A stretch of DNA of 64,000 bases, taken from Streptomyces sp. NBC_00443. GTDB lineage: Bacteria > Actinomycetota > Actinomycetes > Streptomycetales > Streptomycetaceae. The position numbers were made by a program, and so were the translations under genes. The number at the start of each line of letters is the position of its first letter. Within the stretch, counting starts at the first letter, position 1. The notes under the pieces were generated by a model. That model was given only the letters and a program-made list of their open reading frames with translations, searched no databases and was not told the origin of the DNA. Of the stretch, positions 15,570 through 22,506 are shown piece after piece. The stretch is taken from positions 6,324,001 through 6,388,000 of the forward strand of contig NZ_CP107917.1 in assembly GCF_036014175.1 (NCBI RefSeq), given 5' to 3'.

Positions 15570-16001
15570 ATGGCACGGAAGATGAGCGACACCGAGCGTG
15601 CCGCGCGGGACGTCGTCAACAAGTACGTCCGTGACGGCCTGATGGAGCGGTCGCAGGCCAACGCCGCGATCCGTGATGGGCTCCGCATCGCGGAGACGAC
15701 CGTCCGAAAGCACTACCGCGAGGGCTTCGGCTCCGCTCTCTACTACGGCGGCAAGGTTGCCGCGGCCCGCGAGGAGTTCGACGCCGCGAAGGGCATGATC
15801 GCCCGCCGGATGAAGGGCGCCCGGCTCCTCGCCACCGAGATCTATGCCGCGGTGTTCGCCGTGGTGGAGGCCGAGGAGGGCCCCCGCGACGGGGACCAGC
15901 TCACGCCGGAACAAGCCGCGGACGTCATGGCCACCGTCCGCGACACCGCCCGCGAGGTGCGCGAGGAGGCCCGCACCCGCCGCTACGTGCCCGCCGCCTG
16001 A
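15570..16001 (+). CDS. Hypothetical helical protein
   Basis: A 143-residue protein; ATG 15570 follows GGGAGGCACCAG. Residues 5-60 (AARDVVNKYVRDGLMERSQANAAIRDGLRIAETTVRKHY) suggest a helix-turn-helix. The rest is helical with an acidic C-terminal part. It could be a DNA-binding early regulator; no family is assigned. Confidence 0.6.
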   Translation: MARKMSDTERAARDVVNKYVRDGLMERSQANAAIRDGLRIAETTVRKHYREGFGSALYYGGKVAAAREEFDAAKGMIARRMKGARLLATEIYAAVFAVVEAEEGPRDGDQLTPEQAADVMATVRDTAREVREEARTRRYVPAA

Positions 16002-16015
16002 CCCACTCCGCACCA

Positions 16016-16041
16016 GGGCGGCGCCTCACCCGGCGCCGCCC
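16016..16041 (+). terminator. Intergenic hairpin
   Basis: GGGCGGCGCC (16016-16025) pairs exactly with 16032-16041 around a 6-nt loop. Confidence 0.55.
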
Positions 16042-16067
16042 CCGCCCTCCAGGAAGGAACCCCCACC

Positions 16068-18008
16068 GTGGCCCTCGTCCCCACCCCCCGCACCCCGTCC
16101 GTCGCCATCGCCCGCGCCCTGCGCGCCCTCGGCCTGAAGCAGGGTCGAGGCGGAGACTTCCGCACCGCCGGTCACTACGTGGGCAAGGAGCGCCGCCACA
16201 CGTACGTGCTCCTGCTCAACCAGCGCGCCGAGGAGATCGTCGCGGCCAACGCGGACCGGATCGAGCAGTCCCCCGAGCTGGGCGGCTTCGCCTTCACCGT
16301 GTCCGTCCGCTACGTCGACGGTCGGGTGTTCACCAGCGTCAGGAACGGTGGCGGCGAGCGCGTCCGCGAGACCGCCCCGGCCGAGGTCGTCGAGGAGGAC
16401 CAGGCGGACGAGGAGACCCCGGAAGCGACCGAAGCGACCGACGCACCGGCCGAGGCCGACGAGGACGTCCCTGCGGCCGAGGAGGCCCCGGAAGGGACCG
16501 AAGGGACCGAGACCCCGGCCGTCGACTGGCGGGCGAGCTGGCGCCGCGCGGAGCAGGCGAAGGCACTCGGCTGGTCGACGAAGCACGCCGAGGTGGTCGG
16601 CTGGGCGGTCGCCGGGGAGCTGGTCCGCGACGCCGACGGCACGCCCCGCCGGGTCACCCGTCCCGGCCGCGCCGGCGCCCGCGTCAACGCGGACCGCGTC
16701 GCGACCCTGGAGGCCGCCGGACACCTCGCCACGGTCCCGGCCGCCGACGGCCCCGGCCGGATCGAGGCGACCGCCGACGGCCGCCGCGCCCTCCTCGTCT
16801 GGCAGACCGAGGCCCCGGTCCCCGTCGAGCGGGTCCGCAAGCGCGAGCGGCTGCCGCTGAAGCCCCTGCTGTACGGGGAGCTGTGGACCCGGCAGCGCGA
16901 GGAGTTCGCCGCGGACATGGAGCGCCGCCGCGTCGAGCGGGAACGCTGGTACGCCGAGATGGATCTCCGCCTCGCTGCCGAGGACCGCGAGGCCCCGCTC
17001 CGCAAGGCGTGGGCGACCGTCGAGGGGATTTGGAACCCCTTCGCCAAGCGTCCGCGCGGCTGGGCCCCCACCGACGAGGACGTCCGCCGGCACTTCCTTG
17101 ACCCCGAGGTCGTCGCCGAGCTGCGCGCCGAGGCTGCCGAGGTCGCGGCCGAGCAGGCGTCGGCCGAGACGTCACCGGCCGCCGGTCTGGCGCCGCTCCT
17201 CGGCCTGGCGCATCCCGTCGAGGAACGCGTCCACCGGGCGGGCGTCGAGGAGGGCGAGGGACACCGACCGGCGCCAGCCTCGCCGGTGCAGGAACAGCCG
17301 CAGCCGCTTGCGCAGGGTCATGACCGCATCCTCCCGCCTCCCGCCGCCACGCCGTCCACGGCCGGGGTGCCCGGAGAAGTGACATGCCTACTGAGTACGC
17401 ATACTTTGTACTCAGTTGGTCAGCACGAACCGGGAGGAACCCACCATGACGACCGTCGCCCACATCGCCGCCGCCCGCACCGCCCGCGCCCTCGCCGCCG
17501 TCATCCGCGACCGGATCGCCCTGCATCCCGAGCGGGACGCCCTCCTCGCCATGGCGGGCCACCTGCACACCGCCGCCGAGTCGATCGAGGCGCACGTCCC
17601 GGCCGTCGACGGCGCGAACCACACCCCGGCCATGGGGGCGCTCTTCCTGGCCCTCGCGCAGGGCATCGCGGTCGAGGTCCCGGCCGCCGGGATCGCCGAC
17701 GAGGTGTTCTACTACGTGACCGCCCCGATCACCGGCACCCTCCCCGAGACTGGCCCCAAGGGTGCCGAGAGCCCCCAGCTCGCCCGCCAGGAGCTCGACC
17801 TCCTCGCCCGGATCAACACCGTCCGCGAGAACCACCTCAGCAGCGAGAACGACGACATCCTCCGCGCCGCCCTGGACGCCCTCGTCACCCTTCACGGCAA
17901 GCTCGCGCGCCTCCGCCAGATCGCCGCCTGACCGTCCCGGCCGGGCCCCTCCCCGGGGCCCGGCCGCCGCTCCTCACGCTCCAGCGCCACGGCTGCACCG
18001 CGAGTTGA
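16068..18008 (+). CDS. Hypothetical protein, true 3' end uncertain
   Basis: GTG 16068 follows AGGAAGGAAC. Residues 1-100 form a small alpha/beta domain (FRTAGHYVGKERRHTYVLLL), 105-150 are an acidic linker, and 155-245 look like a winged helix (GWSTKHAEVVGWAVAGEL, VATLEAAGHLATV). The frame stays open to 18008 but passes through a leftward gene (17172..17321), promoter 5 and gene 17446 in another frame. Only about residues 1-365 (to about 17165) look real. The in-frame stop has probably been lost, or a frame change lies near 17160. Confidence 0.5.
   Translation: MALVPTPRTPSVAIARALRALGLKQGRGGDFRTAGHYVGKERRHTYVLLLNQRAEEIVAANADRIEQSPELGGFAFTVSVRYVDGRVFTSVRNGGGERVRETAPAEVVEEDQADEETPEATEATDAPAEADEDVPAAEEAPEGTEGTETPAVDWRASWRRAEQAKALGWSTKHAEVVGWAVAGELVRDADGTPRRVTRPGRAGARVNADRVATLEAAGHLATVPAADGPGRIEATADGRRALLVWQTEAPVPVERVRKRERLPLKPLLYGELWTRQREEFAADMERRRVERERWYAEMDLRLAAEDREAPLRKAWATVEGIWNPFAKRPRGWAPTDEDVRRHFLDPEVVAELRAEAAEVAAEQASAETSPAAGLAPLLGLAHPVEERVHRAGVEEGEGHRPAPASPVQEQPQPLAQGHDRILPPPAATPSTAGVPGEVTCLLSTHTLYSVGQHEPGGTHHDDRRPHRRRPHRPRPRRRHPRPDRPASRAGRPPRHGGPPAHRRRVDRGARPGRRRREPHPGHGGALPGPRAGHRGRGPGRRDRRRGVLLRDRPDHRHPPRDWPQGCREPPARPPGARPPRPDQHRPREPPQQRERRHPPRRPGRPRHPSRQARAPPPDRRLTVPAGPLPGARPPLLTLQRHGCTAS
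17172..17321 (-). CDS. Small basic protein antisense to 16068 frame
   Basis: A 49-residue protein from ATG 17321, preceded by GGGAGGATGCGGTC. All but one sense codon end in G or C, while the opposing frame there is much poorer. The sequence has a basic amphipathic start (KRLRLFLHRRGWRRSVSLALL) and a polar helix. Its presence argues that the rightward frame is not coding here. Confidence 0.5.
   Translation of the reverse strand: MTLRKRLRLFLHRRGWRRSVSLALLDARPVDAFLDGMRQAEERRQTGGR
17379..17407 (+). promoter_or_regulatory. Early promoter 5
   Basis: GTGACA (17379-17384), spacer TGCCTACTGAGTACGCA, TACTTT (17402-17407). It drives gene 17446. Confidence 0.7.
17446..17931 (+). CDS. Hypothetical helical protein
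   Basis: A 161-residue protein; ATG 17446 follows GGGAGGAACCCACC. Mainly helical, Ala/Leu-rich, with His residues at the ends of helices (HIAAARTARALAAVIRDRIALHPERD). Own promoter and ribosome binding site make it firmer than the overlapping 16068 frame. Function is unknown. Confidence 0.65.
   Translation: MTTVAHIAAARTARALAAVIRDRIALHPERDALLAMAGHLHTAAESIEAHVPAVDGANHTPAMGALFLALAQGIAVEVPAAGIADEVFYYVTAPITGTLPETGPKGAESPQLARQELDLLARINTVRENHLSSENDDILRAALDALVTLHGKLARLRQIAA
17939..17965 (+). terminator. Intergenic hairpin
   Basis: GGCCGGGCCCC (17939-17949) pairs exactly with 17955-17965 around a 5-nt loop. Confidence 0.6.
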
Positions 18009-18033
18009 CATGCGTACTGAGTAGGCATACTCT
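18005..18033 (+). promoter_or_regulatory. Early promoter 6
   Basis: TTGACA (18005-18010), spacer TGCGTACTGAGTAGGCA, TACTCT (18028-18033). The spacer is identical to that of promoter 2. It drives gene 18072. Confidence 0.75.
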
Positions 18034-18071
18034 GTACTCAGAACGAACGAGGGAAACGGGAGGAACCCCCA

Positions 18072-18350
18072 ATGAGCACCATCACCATCCGCAACACCGA
18101 GGACGCCGTCGCCCGCATCGCCGCCCTCGCCACGAAGGTCATCGCCGATGGCGGTCACGAGGGCCACGACCTGGAGACGGTCGGCGCGATCATGACCAGC
18201 GACGACGTCCTCGACGCGATCCGGCGCTCCTTCACCCGGAACCTCGCGAAGGACGGCGCGACCGTGAAGGACGCGTTCACCGCCACCGGTCAGGCCGTCA
18301 TTGCGAGCTACTGCGACCGGGCCGGCATCCCCACCGACGACGAGGCCTGA
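18072..18350 (+). CDS. Small hypothetical protein
   Basis: A 92-residue protein; ATG 18072 follows GGGAGGAACCCCCA. Mostly helical and mildly acidic. No family is recognised. Confidence 0.6.
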   Translation: MSTITIRNTEDAVARIAALATKVIADGGHEGHDLETVGAIMTSDDVLDAIRRSFTRNLAKDGATVKDAFTATGQAVIASYCDRAGIPTDDEA

Positions 18351-18359
18351 CGGCCCCGA

Positions 18360-18384
18360 GCCGGGCCCCACCCCGGGGCCCGGC
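18360..18384 (+). terminator. Intergenic hairpin
   Basis: GCCGGGCCCC (18360-18369) pairs exactly with 18375-18384, similar to the hairpin at 17939. Confidence 0.55.
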
Positions 18385-18424
18385 CCTCACTCCCACCCGA
18401 ACCCCACCGAGGAGGACACCGACC

Positions 18425-18919
18425 ATGGCCCGTCACACCGTCTCCGCCCGCACCGTCGACGTCTACACCGGCCGCGAGGGCGCCGCCCTGGCCTTCGCCT
18501 CCGTGACCGTCCTCCTCGTCCGCATGGGCCTCGCCGAGCTGCGGTTCTGGTCCGACCTCCTCGGCGGGCAGATGGACGGCACCGCCCCCGTCGAGGGGTA
18601 CGAGGTCCGAGCGAGCGACGGCGCCCTCCTCGGCGTGATCCTCCCCCTCGGCCACCGGGCGAGCCGGATGCGCGTCGAGTGGTACGACCCGGCCACCGAT
18701 GACTTCTACCCGGCCGGGCACACTGACGCCGTCATGACGCAGGGCATCGCCCGCGTCCTCGACCACTACCGCCGCAACGTCGGGGACGTCTCCCTCGGCC
18801 GGGACGCCCTCCTCGACCCCGAGCCCGTCCGCGTCATCCGCAACCGGTTCTGCCCGTGGGCGTACTGCTTCGACGCCGAGTGCGTCGACCACGGCCCCGT
18901 GTGGGCCGCCGCGGCGTAG
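18425..18919 (+). CDS. Hypothetical protein
   Basis: A 164-residue protein; ATG 18425 follows GAGGAGGACACCGACC. Mixed alpha/beta; the C-terminus has three Cys and a His (CPWAYCFDAECVDH) in a possible metal-binding arrangement. It lies in the same transcription unit as 18072, beyond a hairpin. Confidence 0.6.
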   Translation: MARHTVSARTVDVYTGREGAALAFASVTVLLVRMGLAELRFWSDLLGGQMDGTAPVEGYEVRASDGALLGVILPLGHRASRMRVEWYDPATDDFYPAGHTDAVMTQGIARVLDHYRRNVGDVSLGRDALLDPEPVRVIRNRFCPWAYCFDAECVDHGPVWAAAA

Positions 18920-18931
18920 CTCCTCCCCGTC

Positions 18932-18960
18932 GGCCGGGCGCACCGGTACTGCGCCCGGCC
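18932..18960 (+). terminator. Intergenic hairpin, GGCCGGGCGC family
   Basis: GGCCGGGCGCA (18932-18942), loop CCGGTAC, TGCGCCCGGCC (18950-18960). Identical to the hairpin at 19859..19887. Confidence 0.6.
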
Positions 18961-18999
18961 CGCGGTCGTCACGCTCCGCAGCCACACCCGCACCGCGAG

Positions 19000-19028
19000 T
19001 TGACATGCCTACTGAGTAGGCATACTCT
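19000..19028 (+). promoter_or_regulatory. Early promoter 7 (perfect operator)
   Basis: TTGACA (19000-19005), spacer TGCCTACTGAGTAGGCA (a perfect 7+3+7 palindrome), TACTCT (19023-19028). This is the best copy of the family. It drives gene 19066 and probably the genes to 22383. Confidence 0.8.
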
Positions 19029-19065
19029 GTACTCAGATCGAGCGGGACGAACGAGGAGAAACCCC

Positions 19066-19320
19066 ATGGCCTACAACCCCAACACCGGAGAGACCACCTA
19101 CGCCGGCCGCACCTACACCCCCCGCGGCGGCTTCGGCGCCCGCGACGCCTTCCGCACCATCAGCCACTACGCCGCCGCCGACGGCTTCCCCACCGGCCAC
19201 GACCGGGACGCCCTCCTCGCCGCCGTCCGCCGCTTCTACCGCCTCCCCCTCACCGCCCACACCCACCAGATCGCCCGCACCGTCATCCGCGGCCTGCGCG
19301 CCGAGAACGCCCCCGCCTGA
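19066..19320 (+). CDS. Small hypothetical protein
   Basis: An 84-residue protein; ATG 19066 follows GAGGAGAAACCCC. It starts with a Tyr/Thr/Gly-rich beta-like segment (YNPNTGETTYAGRTYTPRGG) followed by helices. First gene after promoter 7. Function is unknown. Confidence 0.6.
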   Translation: MAYNPNTGETTYAGRTYTPRGGFGARDAFRTISHYAAADGFPTGHDRDALLAAVRRFYRLPLTAHTHQIARTVIRGLRAENAPA

Positions 19321-19328
19321 CCCACCCC

Positions 19329-19353
19329 GGCCGGGCACACCCCGTGCCCGGCC
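19329..19353 (+). terminator. Intergenic hairpin, GGCCGGGC family
   Basis: GGCCGGGCAC (19329-19338) pairs with GTGCCCGGCC (19344-19353). Confidence 0.55.
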
Positions 19354-19376
19354 CCCACACCCGAGGAAGAGAGCCG

Positions 19377-19844
19377 ATGTACCCGCACTACGACACCCCC
19401 GCCGCCGACGTCATCGCCTACACCGCCGGTCTCCTCGACGCGGCCGGCACCATCGCCCCCGACGGCTCCGAGGTCACGATCACCCGGACCGCCAGCCCCG
19501 ACACGGCCGACACCGTGGAGTGGCTCGCCCAGGTCTGGCAGACCGGCAAGACCCGCACCGAGGGCGACCGGCACACCTGGCAGGTCACCCACCCGCGCGC
19601 GGTCGAGCACCTGCTGACCCTGTGCCAGCCGGTCATGCGCGAGCAGCGCCAGCAGGCGACCGAGGCGCGCGAGCGGGTCCAGGCCACCGACTCGCAGCGG
19701 CTCCCCTGGACGCCCGGCGAGGACCGGTGGCTCCTCGACCACTGGCACCACCACAACGCGCAGATCGCGGAAGCCCTCGGCCGGACCGAGAACGCGATCC
19801 CCCACCGCCGCCGGTACCTGCGCCCGGACCTCCGCACCGCCTGA
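19377..19844 (+). CDS. LAGLIDADG-like domain fused to SANT/Myb-type HTH
   Basis: A 155-residue protein; ATG 19377 follows GAGGAAGAGAGCCG. Residues 13-27 (YTAGLLDAAGTI) match the LAGLIDADG helix, and the following beta-rich part with WQVTHPRAVEHLLTLCQPVM fits one such repeat. Residues 110-148 (WTPGEDRWLLDHWHHHNAQIAEALGRTENAI) match a SANT/Myb-like HTH. In LAGLIDADG the acidic catalytic residue follows AGLID; here the Asp is kept but the next is Ala. It may be a single-repeat endonuclease or, more likely, a DNA-binding protein derived from one. Confidence 0.65.
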   Translation: MYPHYDTPAADVIAYTAGLLDAAGTIAPDGSEVTITRTASPDTADTVEWLAQVWQTGKTRTEGDRHTWQVTHPRAVEHLLTLCQPVMREQRQQATEARERVQATDSQRLPWTPGEDRWLLDHWHHHNAQIAEALGRTENAIPHRRRYLRPDLRTA

Positions 19845-19858
19845 CCCACCCTCGCCCC

Positions 19859-19887
19859 GGCCGGGCGCACCGGTACTGCGCCCGGCC
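19859..19887 (+). terminator. Intergenic hairpin, GGCCGGGCGC family
   Basis: GGCCGGGCGCA (19859-19869), loop CCGGTAC, TGCGCCCGGCC (19877-19887); identical to 18932..18960. Confidence 0.6.
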
Positions 19888-19914
19888 CCATCGACCACGA
19901 TCGGAGCCGACCCG

Positions 19915-20661
19915 ATGTTCCTCACCGCTCACGCCTCCGCCCAGCAGCCGGGCGGCCGGTCCCACCAGTGCGACGCGACCGCCGTCGCCGCCGCGCCCGG
20001 CGGGGTCGTCGCCTTCGCCGTCCTCGACGGGATCGGCTCCTCCGACGAGGTGGCCCGCTTCACCCGCAGCGCCGCCCACCGGCTGACCCGCGCCGCGGTC
20101 CGCCTGCGAAGCGCCGAGGCCGCCGTCCGCCAGATCTCCTACGAGATCGACGCCGACCCCGACCGCCTCGCCATGCACGAGCCGCCGGCCGCCTGCGCCC
20201 TCGTCGCCCTCGTCGTCCCGGGCGAGCCGCTGCAACTCGCCTGGCGTGGGGACGTCCGGGCCTACGCGATCCGCGACGACCAGGCGGAGCAGCTGACCCG
20301 TGACCACAACTGGCGCCGCGTCCTCCAGGACAAGGGGCGGCCGGTCGGCGAGGGCGACCGCAACCACGTCACCTCGTGCCTCGGCGGCGAGAACAGCGCT
20401 CACGAGATCGAGCAGGTCTGTGGGCACCCCGCCATCGAGGCCGCCACCGTCGACCGCGAGGAGCTGCGCCTCGTCCTGGCCACCGATGGCGCATACGAGC
20501 CGCTGGAGGACTTCGGGAGCCCGCTCCACGCCTACCTGACCGGCTTCCCGGCCGGGGCCGCCGAGGACTTCGTCGAGACCGCCGTCTCCAGCTCCCGCAT
20601 GTTCCGCCTGCCCCACCAGGTGGACAACGCGACCGTCCGGGTCGTCGACCTCGTCCCCTGA
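19915..20661 (+). CDS. PP2C-type Ser/Thr phosphatase
   Basis: A 248-residue protein. The PPM/PP2C metal-binding pattern is visible in order: GGRSHQCDAT near residue 20, VLDGIGSSDE near 39, WRGDVRAY near 106, LATDGAYE near 186 and DNATVRVVD near the C-terminus. All five acidic positions are retained, so the enzyme is probably active. It would remove phosphate from Ser/Thr of host or phage proteins in the cytoplasm. There is no membrane segment and no kinase gene alongside. Confidence 0.75.
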   Translation: MFLTAHASAQQPGGRSHQCDATAVAAAPGGVVAFAVLDGIGSSDEVARFTRSAAHRLTRAAVRLRSAEAAVRQISYEIDADPDRLAMHEPPAACALVALVVPGEPLQLAWRGDVRAYAIRDDQAEQLTRDHNWRRVLQDKGRPVGEGDRNHVTSCLGGENSAHEIEQVCGHPAIEAATVDREELRLVLATDGAYEPLEDFGSPLHAYLTGFPAGAAEDFVETAVSSSRMFRLPHQVDNATVRVVDLVP

Positions 20662-20668
20662 CCCCCTC

Positions 20669-20695
20669 GGCGGCGGCGCACCGGGCGCCGCCGCC
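20669..20695 (+). terminator. Intergenic hairpin
   Basis: GGCGGCGGCGC (20669-20679) pairs exactly with GCGCCGCCGCC (20685-20695). Confidence 0.55.
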
Positions 20696-20723
20696 TCCAC
20701 ACCCGAGAGAGGAACCCCCTCCC

Positions 20724-20960
20724 ATGCCCCGCACCCGTATCAAGGTGACCCGCACGAGCGACGGCACGGCCGTCAACGTCGGCGACGAGCTGATGGTCGA
20801 CAACAACCTCCCCGTCACCCTCGTCCGCGTCGTCTCGCCCCTCCAGGGCGACGACGAGACCGGTGACGTCTGGCCCGGCCGCGTCGAGGTCCGCTACGCG
20901 TGGGGAGCCGTCGAGGAGATCGACGACACCCGCGCCGGCGTCACCGTCGACGAGGTCTGA
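20724..20960 (+). CDS. Small hypothetical protein
   Basis: A 78-residue protein; ATG 20724 follows GAGAGAGGAACCCCCTCCC. Beta-rich (RIKVTRTSDGTAVNVGDELMVDN, WPGRVEVRYAWGAVEEI), suggesting a small barrel. No family is recognised. Confidence 0.6.
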   Translation: MPRTRIKVTRTSDGTAVNVGDELMVDNNLPVTLVRVVSPLQGDDETGDVWPGRVEVRYAWGAVEEIDDTRAGVTVDEV

Positions 20961-21037
20961 CCCGCCCCCCGGACGTGCCGTCCGCCCCCGGGCCGGACGA
21001 GACGTCCGCACCCGCTGACCAGCTCCGATCCCTCCCT

Positions 21038-21078
21038 GTCCGCCCCTCGCGTCCGCACCCCGGACGCCAGGGGCGGAC
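21038..21078 (+). terminator. Long two-part hairpin
   Basis: Outer arms GTCCGCCCCT/AGGGGCGGAC (21038-21047, 21069-21078) and inner arms GCGTCCG/CGGACGC (21049-21055, 21061-21067) give a 17-bp stem with one mismatch. The surrounding 158-bp gap (20961-21118) carries further GGACG/CGTCC repeats. Confidence 0.55.
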
Positions 21079-21118
21079 GGTCCGTCCACCCACGTCCGCC
21101 CCACCCGAGAGGACCCCC

Positions 21119-21694
21119 GTGCAGACCGCCGCCCCCCTCGTCACCGCCACCGTCGCCCGCCGCGCCCGCGCCGAGGAGGTGGAGCTCACCGTCACCGGCG
21201 CCCCGCCGATCGAGGTCCGCGGCTTCGGCGTCGAGACGTTCCAGCCGACCGGGCTCCGCATCGCCTACGACGGCACCACGACGAAGGCGATCACGATCCT
21301 CACCACGACCGAGGAGCTGTTCGTCCGCCTCGACCTGGACGACGTCGACCCCATCGAACCGTGGGTCACCGCCCTCGTCGACGAGCACCGCCCCGACCCC
21401 CGCGAGATCGACCGCGCCCGCCTCTGGGCGGCCGTCGCCACGATCGTCGACCGGGCCCGCTCCAAGGGTGTGACCGAGCTGGACACCGACACGATCGCCG
21501 AAGCCCTCGGCCTCGACGAGGACGACGATCAGGAGCCCGACGTCGACGGCGCCGGCCGCACCCGCGCCGAGTACGAGACCGTCACCGTCGACCCCTGCCA
21601 GCCGTACCAGCGCTACGGATGCGGCCACTGCCGGCACCAGGACTGCCCCAACCCCGACTGTGGTCACTGTCCCTGCAAGTGCGAGTGTCGCTGA
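21119..21694 (+). CDS. Hypothetical protein with Cys-rich tail
   Basis: A 191-residue protein; GTG 21119 follows GAGAGGACCCCC. The N-terminal 80 residues look beta-rich; residues 90-130 are helical (IVDRARSKGVTELDTDTIAEAL). The last 35 residues contain nine Cys and two His (CGHCRHQDC, CGHCPCKCEC), probably binding more than one metal ion. It overlaps the NERD gene by 1 nt. Confidence 0.6.
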   Translation: MQTAAPLVTATVARRARAEEVELTVTGAPPIEVRGFGVETFQPTGLRIAYDGTTTKAITILTTTEELFVRLDLDDVDPIEPWVTALVDEHRPDPREIDRARLWAAVATIVDRARSKGVTELDTDTIAEALGLDEDDDQEPDVDGAGRTRAEYETVTVDPCQPYQRYGCGHCRHQDCPNPDCGHCPCKCECR

Positions 21695-22383
21695 TGCTGA
21701 CCACCGTCCTCCTCGTCGTCGCCGTCGGCTGGGCCGTGTGGGAGTGGCGCCGCCGCACCCCGACCACCGGGGCAGGCGCCTCGGCCGAACGGCACGCCCG
21801 CGCCCTGCGCACCCCCCTCGTCCGTCTCGCCGACACCCTCGGGGTCCAGACGAGGGCCGGGCGGCGGGCGGGGAACTTCGAGGCCGCCGCGGTCAGTGAG
21901 GCCCGCGTCGGGGCCCTCCTCGAACAGCTCACCGCCGAGGGCTTCAGCGTCCTTCACGACCGGTGGCTCCGGGGGAAGAACGTGGATCACATCGTCATCG
22001 GCCCGTTCGGGGACGTCACCGTCGGCGACACGAAATGGTGGTCGGCCCGGCGCGGGGCGCTGACCGTCCGCGCCGGCCGCCTGCTCCACGGCCGCCAGGA
22101 CGTCACCGACTGGCTCGACGGCCTCCACTGGGAGGCCCGCGAGGTCTCCCGCCTGCTGGGCGGCGTACGGGTCCGTAAGGTCGTGTTCATGTACGGCGGC
22201 GCCCGCCTCCTCGGCCCGGACGGGAGCACGGTGGGGGAGCTAGTCGTCGACGGGGTCCGCATCGTCCCGGCCGACCAGGCGCCCGCCGTCCTGCGCCGCA
22301 CCGCGACGATCCCCGGGCAGCGCACCCGCGCCGAGCTGACCACCCTCGCCGAGCACGCCCTCCCCGCGCACACCGGCCGCTGA
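21694..22383 (+). CDS. Membrane-anchored NERD-domain protein
   Basis: A 229-residue protein starting in a TGATG overlap. Residues 2-18 form one membrane helix; residues 65-150 match the nuclease-related domain: EARVGALLEQL, FSVLHDRWLRGKNVDHIVIGPFGDVTVGDTKWW, where the D-H and D-T-K residues correspond to the restriction-endonuclease-like core (E-T-K in most NERD proteins). It could degrade or bind DNA at the membrane. Nuclease activity is inferred from the fold only. Confidence 0.65.
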   Translation: MLTTVLLVVAVGWAVWEWRRRTPTTGAGASAERHARALRTPLVRLADTLGVQTRAGRRAGNFEAAAVSEARVGALLEQLTAEGFSVLHDRWLRGKNVDHIVIGPFGDVTVGDTKWWSARRGALTVRAGRLLHGRQDVTDWLDGLHWEAREVSRLLGGVRVRKVVFMYGGARLLGPDGSTVGELVVDGVRIVPADQAPAVLRRTATIPGQRTRAELTTLAEHALPAHTGR

Positions 22384-22397
22384 CCACCCCTCGACCA

Positions 22398-22428
22398 GGG
22401 CCCGCCCGGCATCCGTCCAGGCGGGCCC
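22398..22428 (+). terminator. Terminator before modification operon
   Basis: GGGCCCGCC (22398-22406) pairs exactly with GGCGGGCCC (22420-22428), ending the early block. Confidence 0.6.
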
Positions 22429-22440
22429 TCGATCTGCCCC

Positions 22441-22468
22441 GATTTAGATCACGGCGTCCACCTACGAT
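22441..22468 (+). promoter_or_regulatory. Promoter of DNA-modification operon, GATTTAGATCACG class
   Basis: GATTTAGATCACG (22441-22453), 9 bp, TACGAT (22463-22468), then a 38-bp leader to ATG 22507. Sequence and spacing repeat those at 2747..2774. Confidence 0.6.
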
Positions 22469-22506
22469 CCCCGCCGCAACCGCCTCACGCGACCAGGGGA
22501 TACGTC

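Noticed and set aside
20961..21118. GGACG/CGTCC-rich stretch as a possible repeat array or CRISPR
   Set aside because: Repeats are short, irregular and palindromic with no constant spacer length; better explained as hairpins. No CRISPR array is visible in the window.
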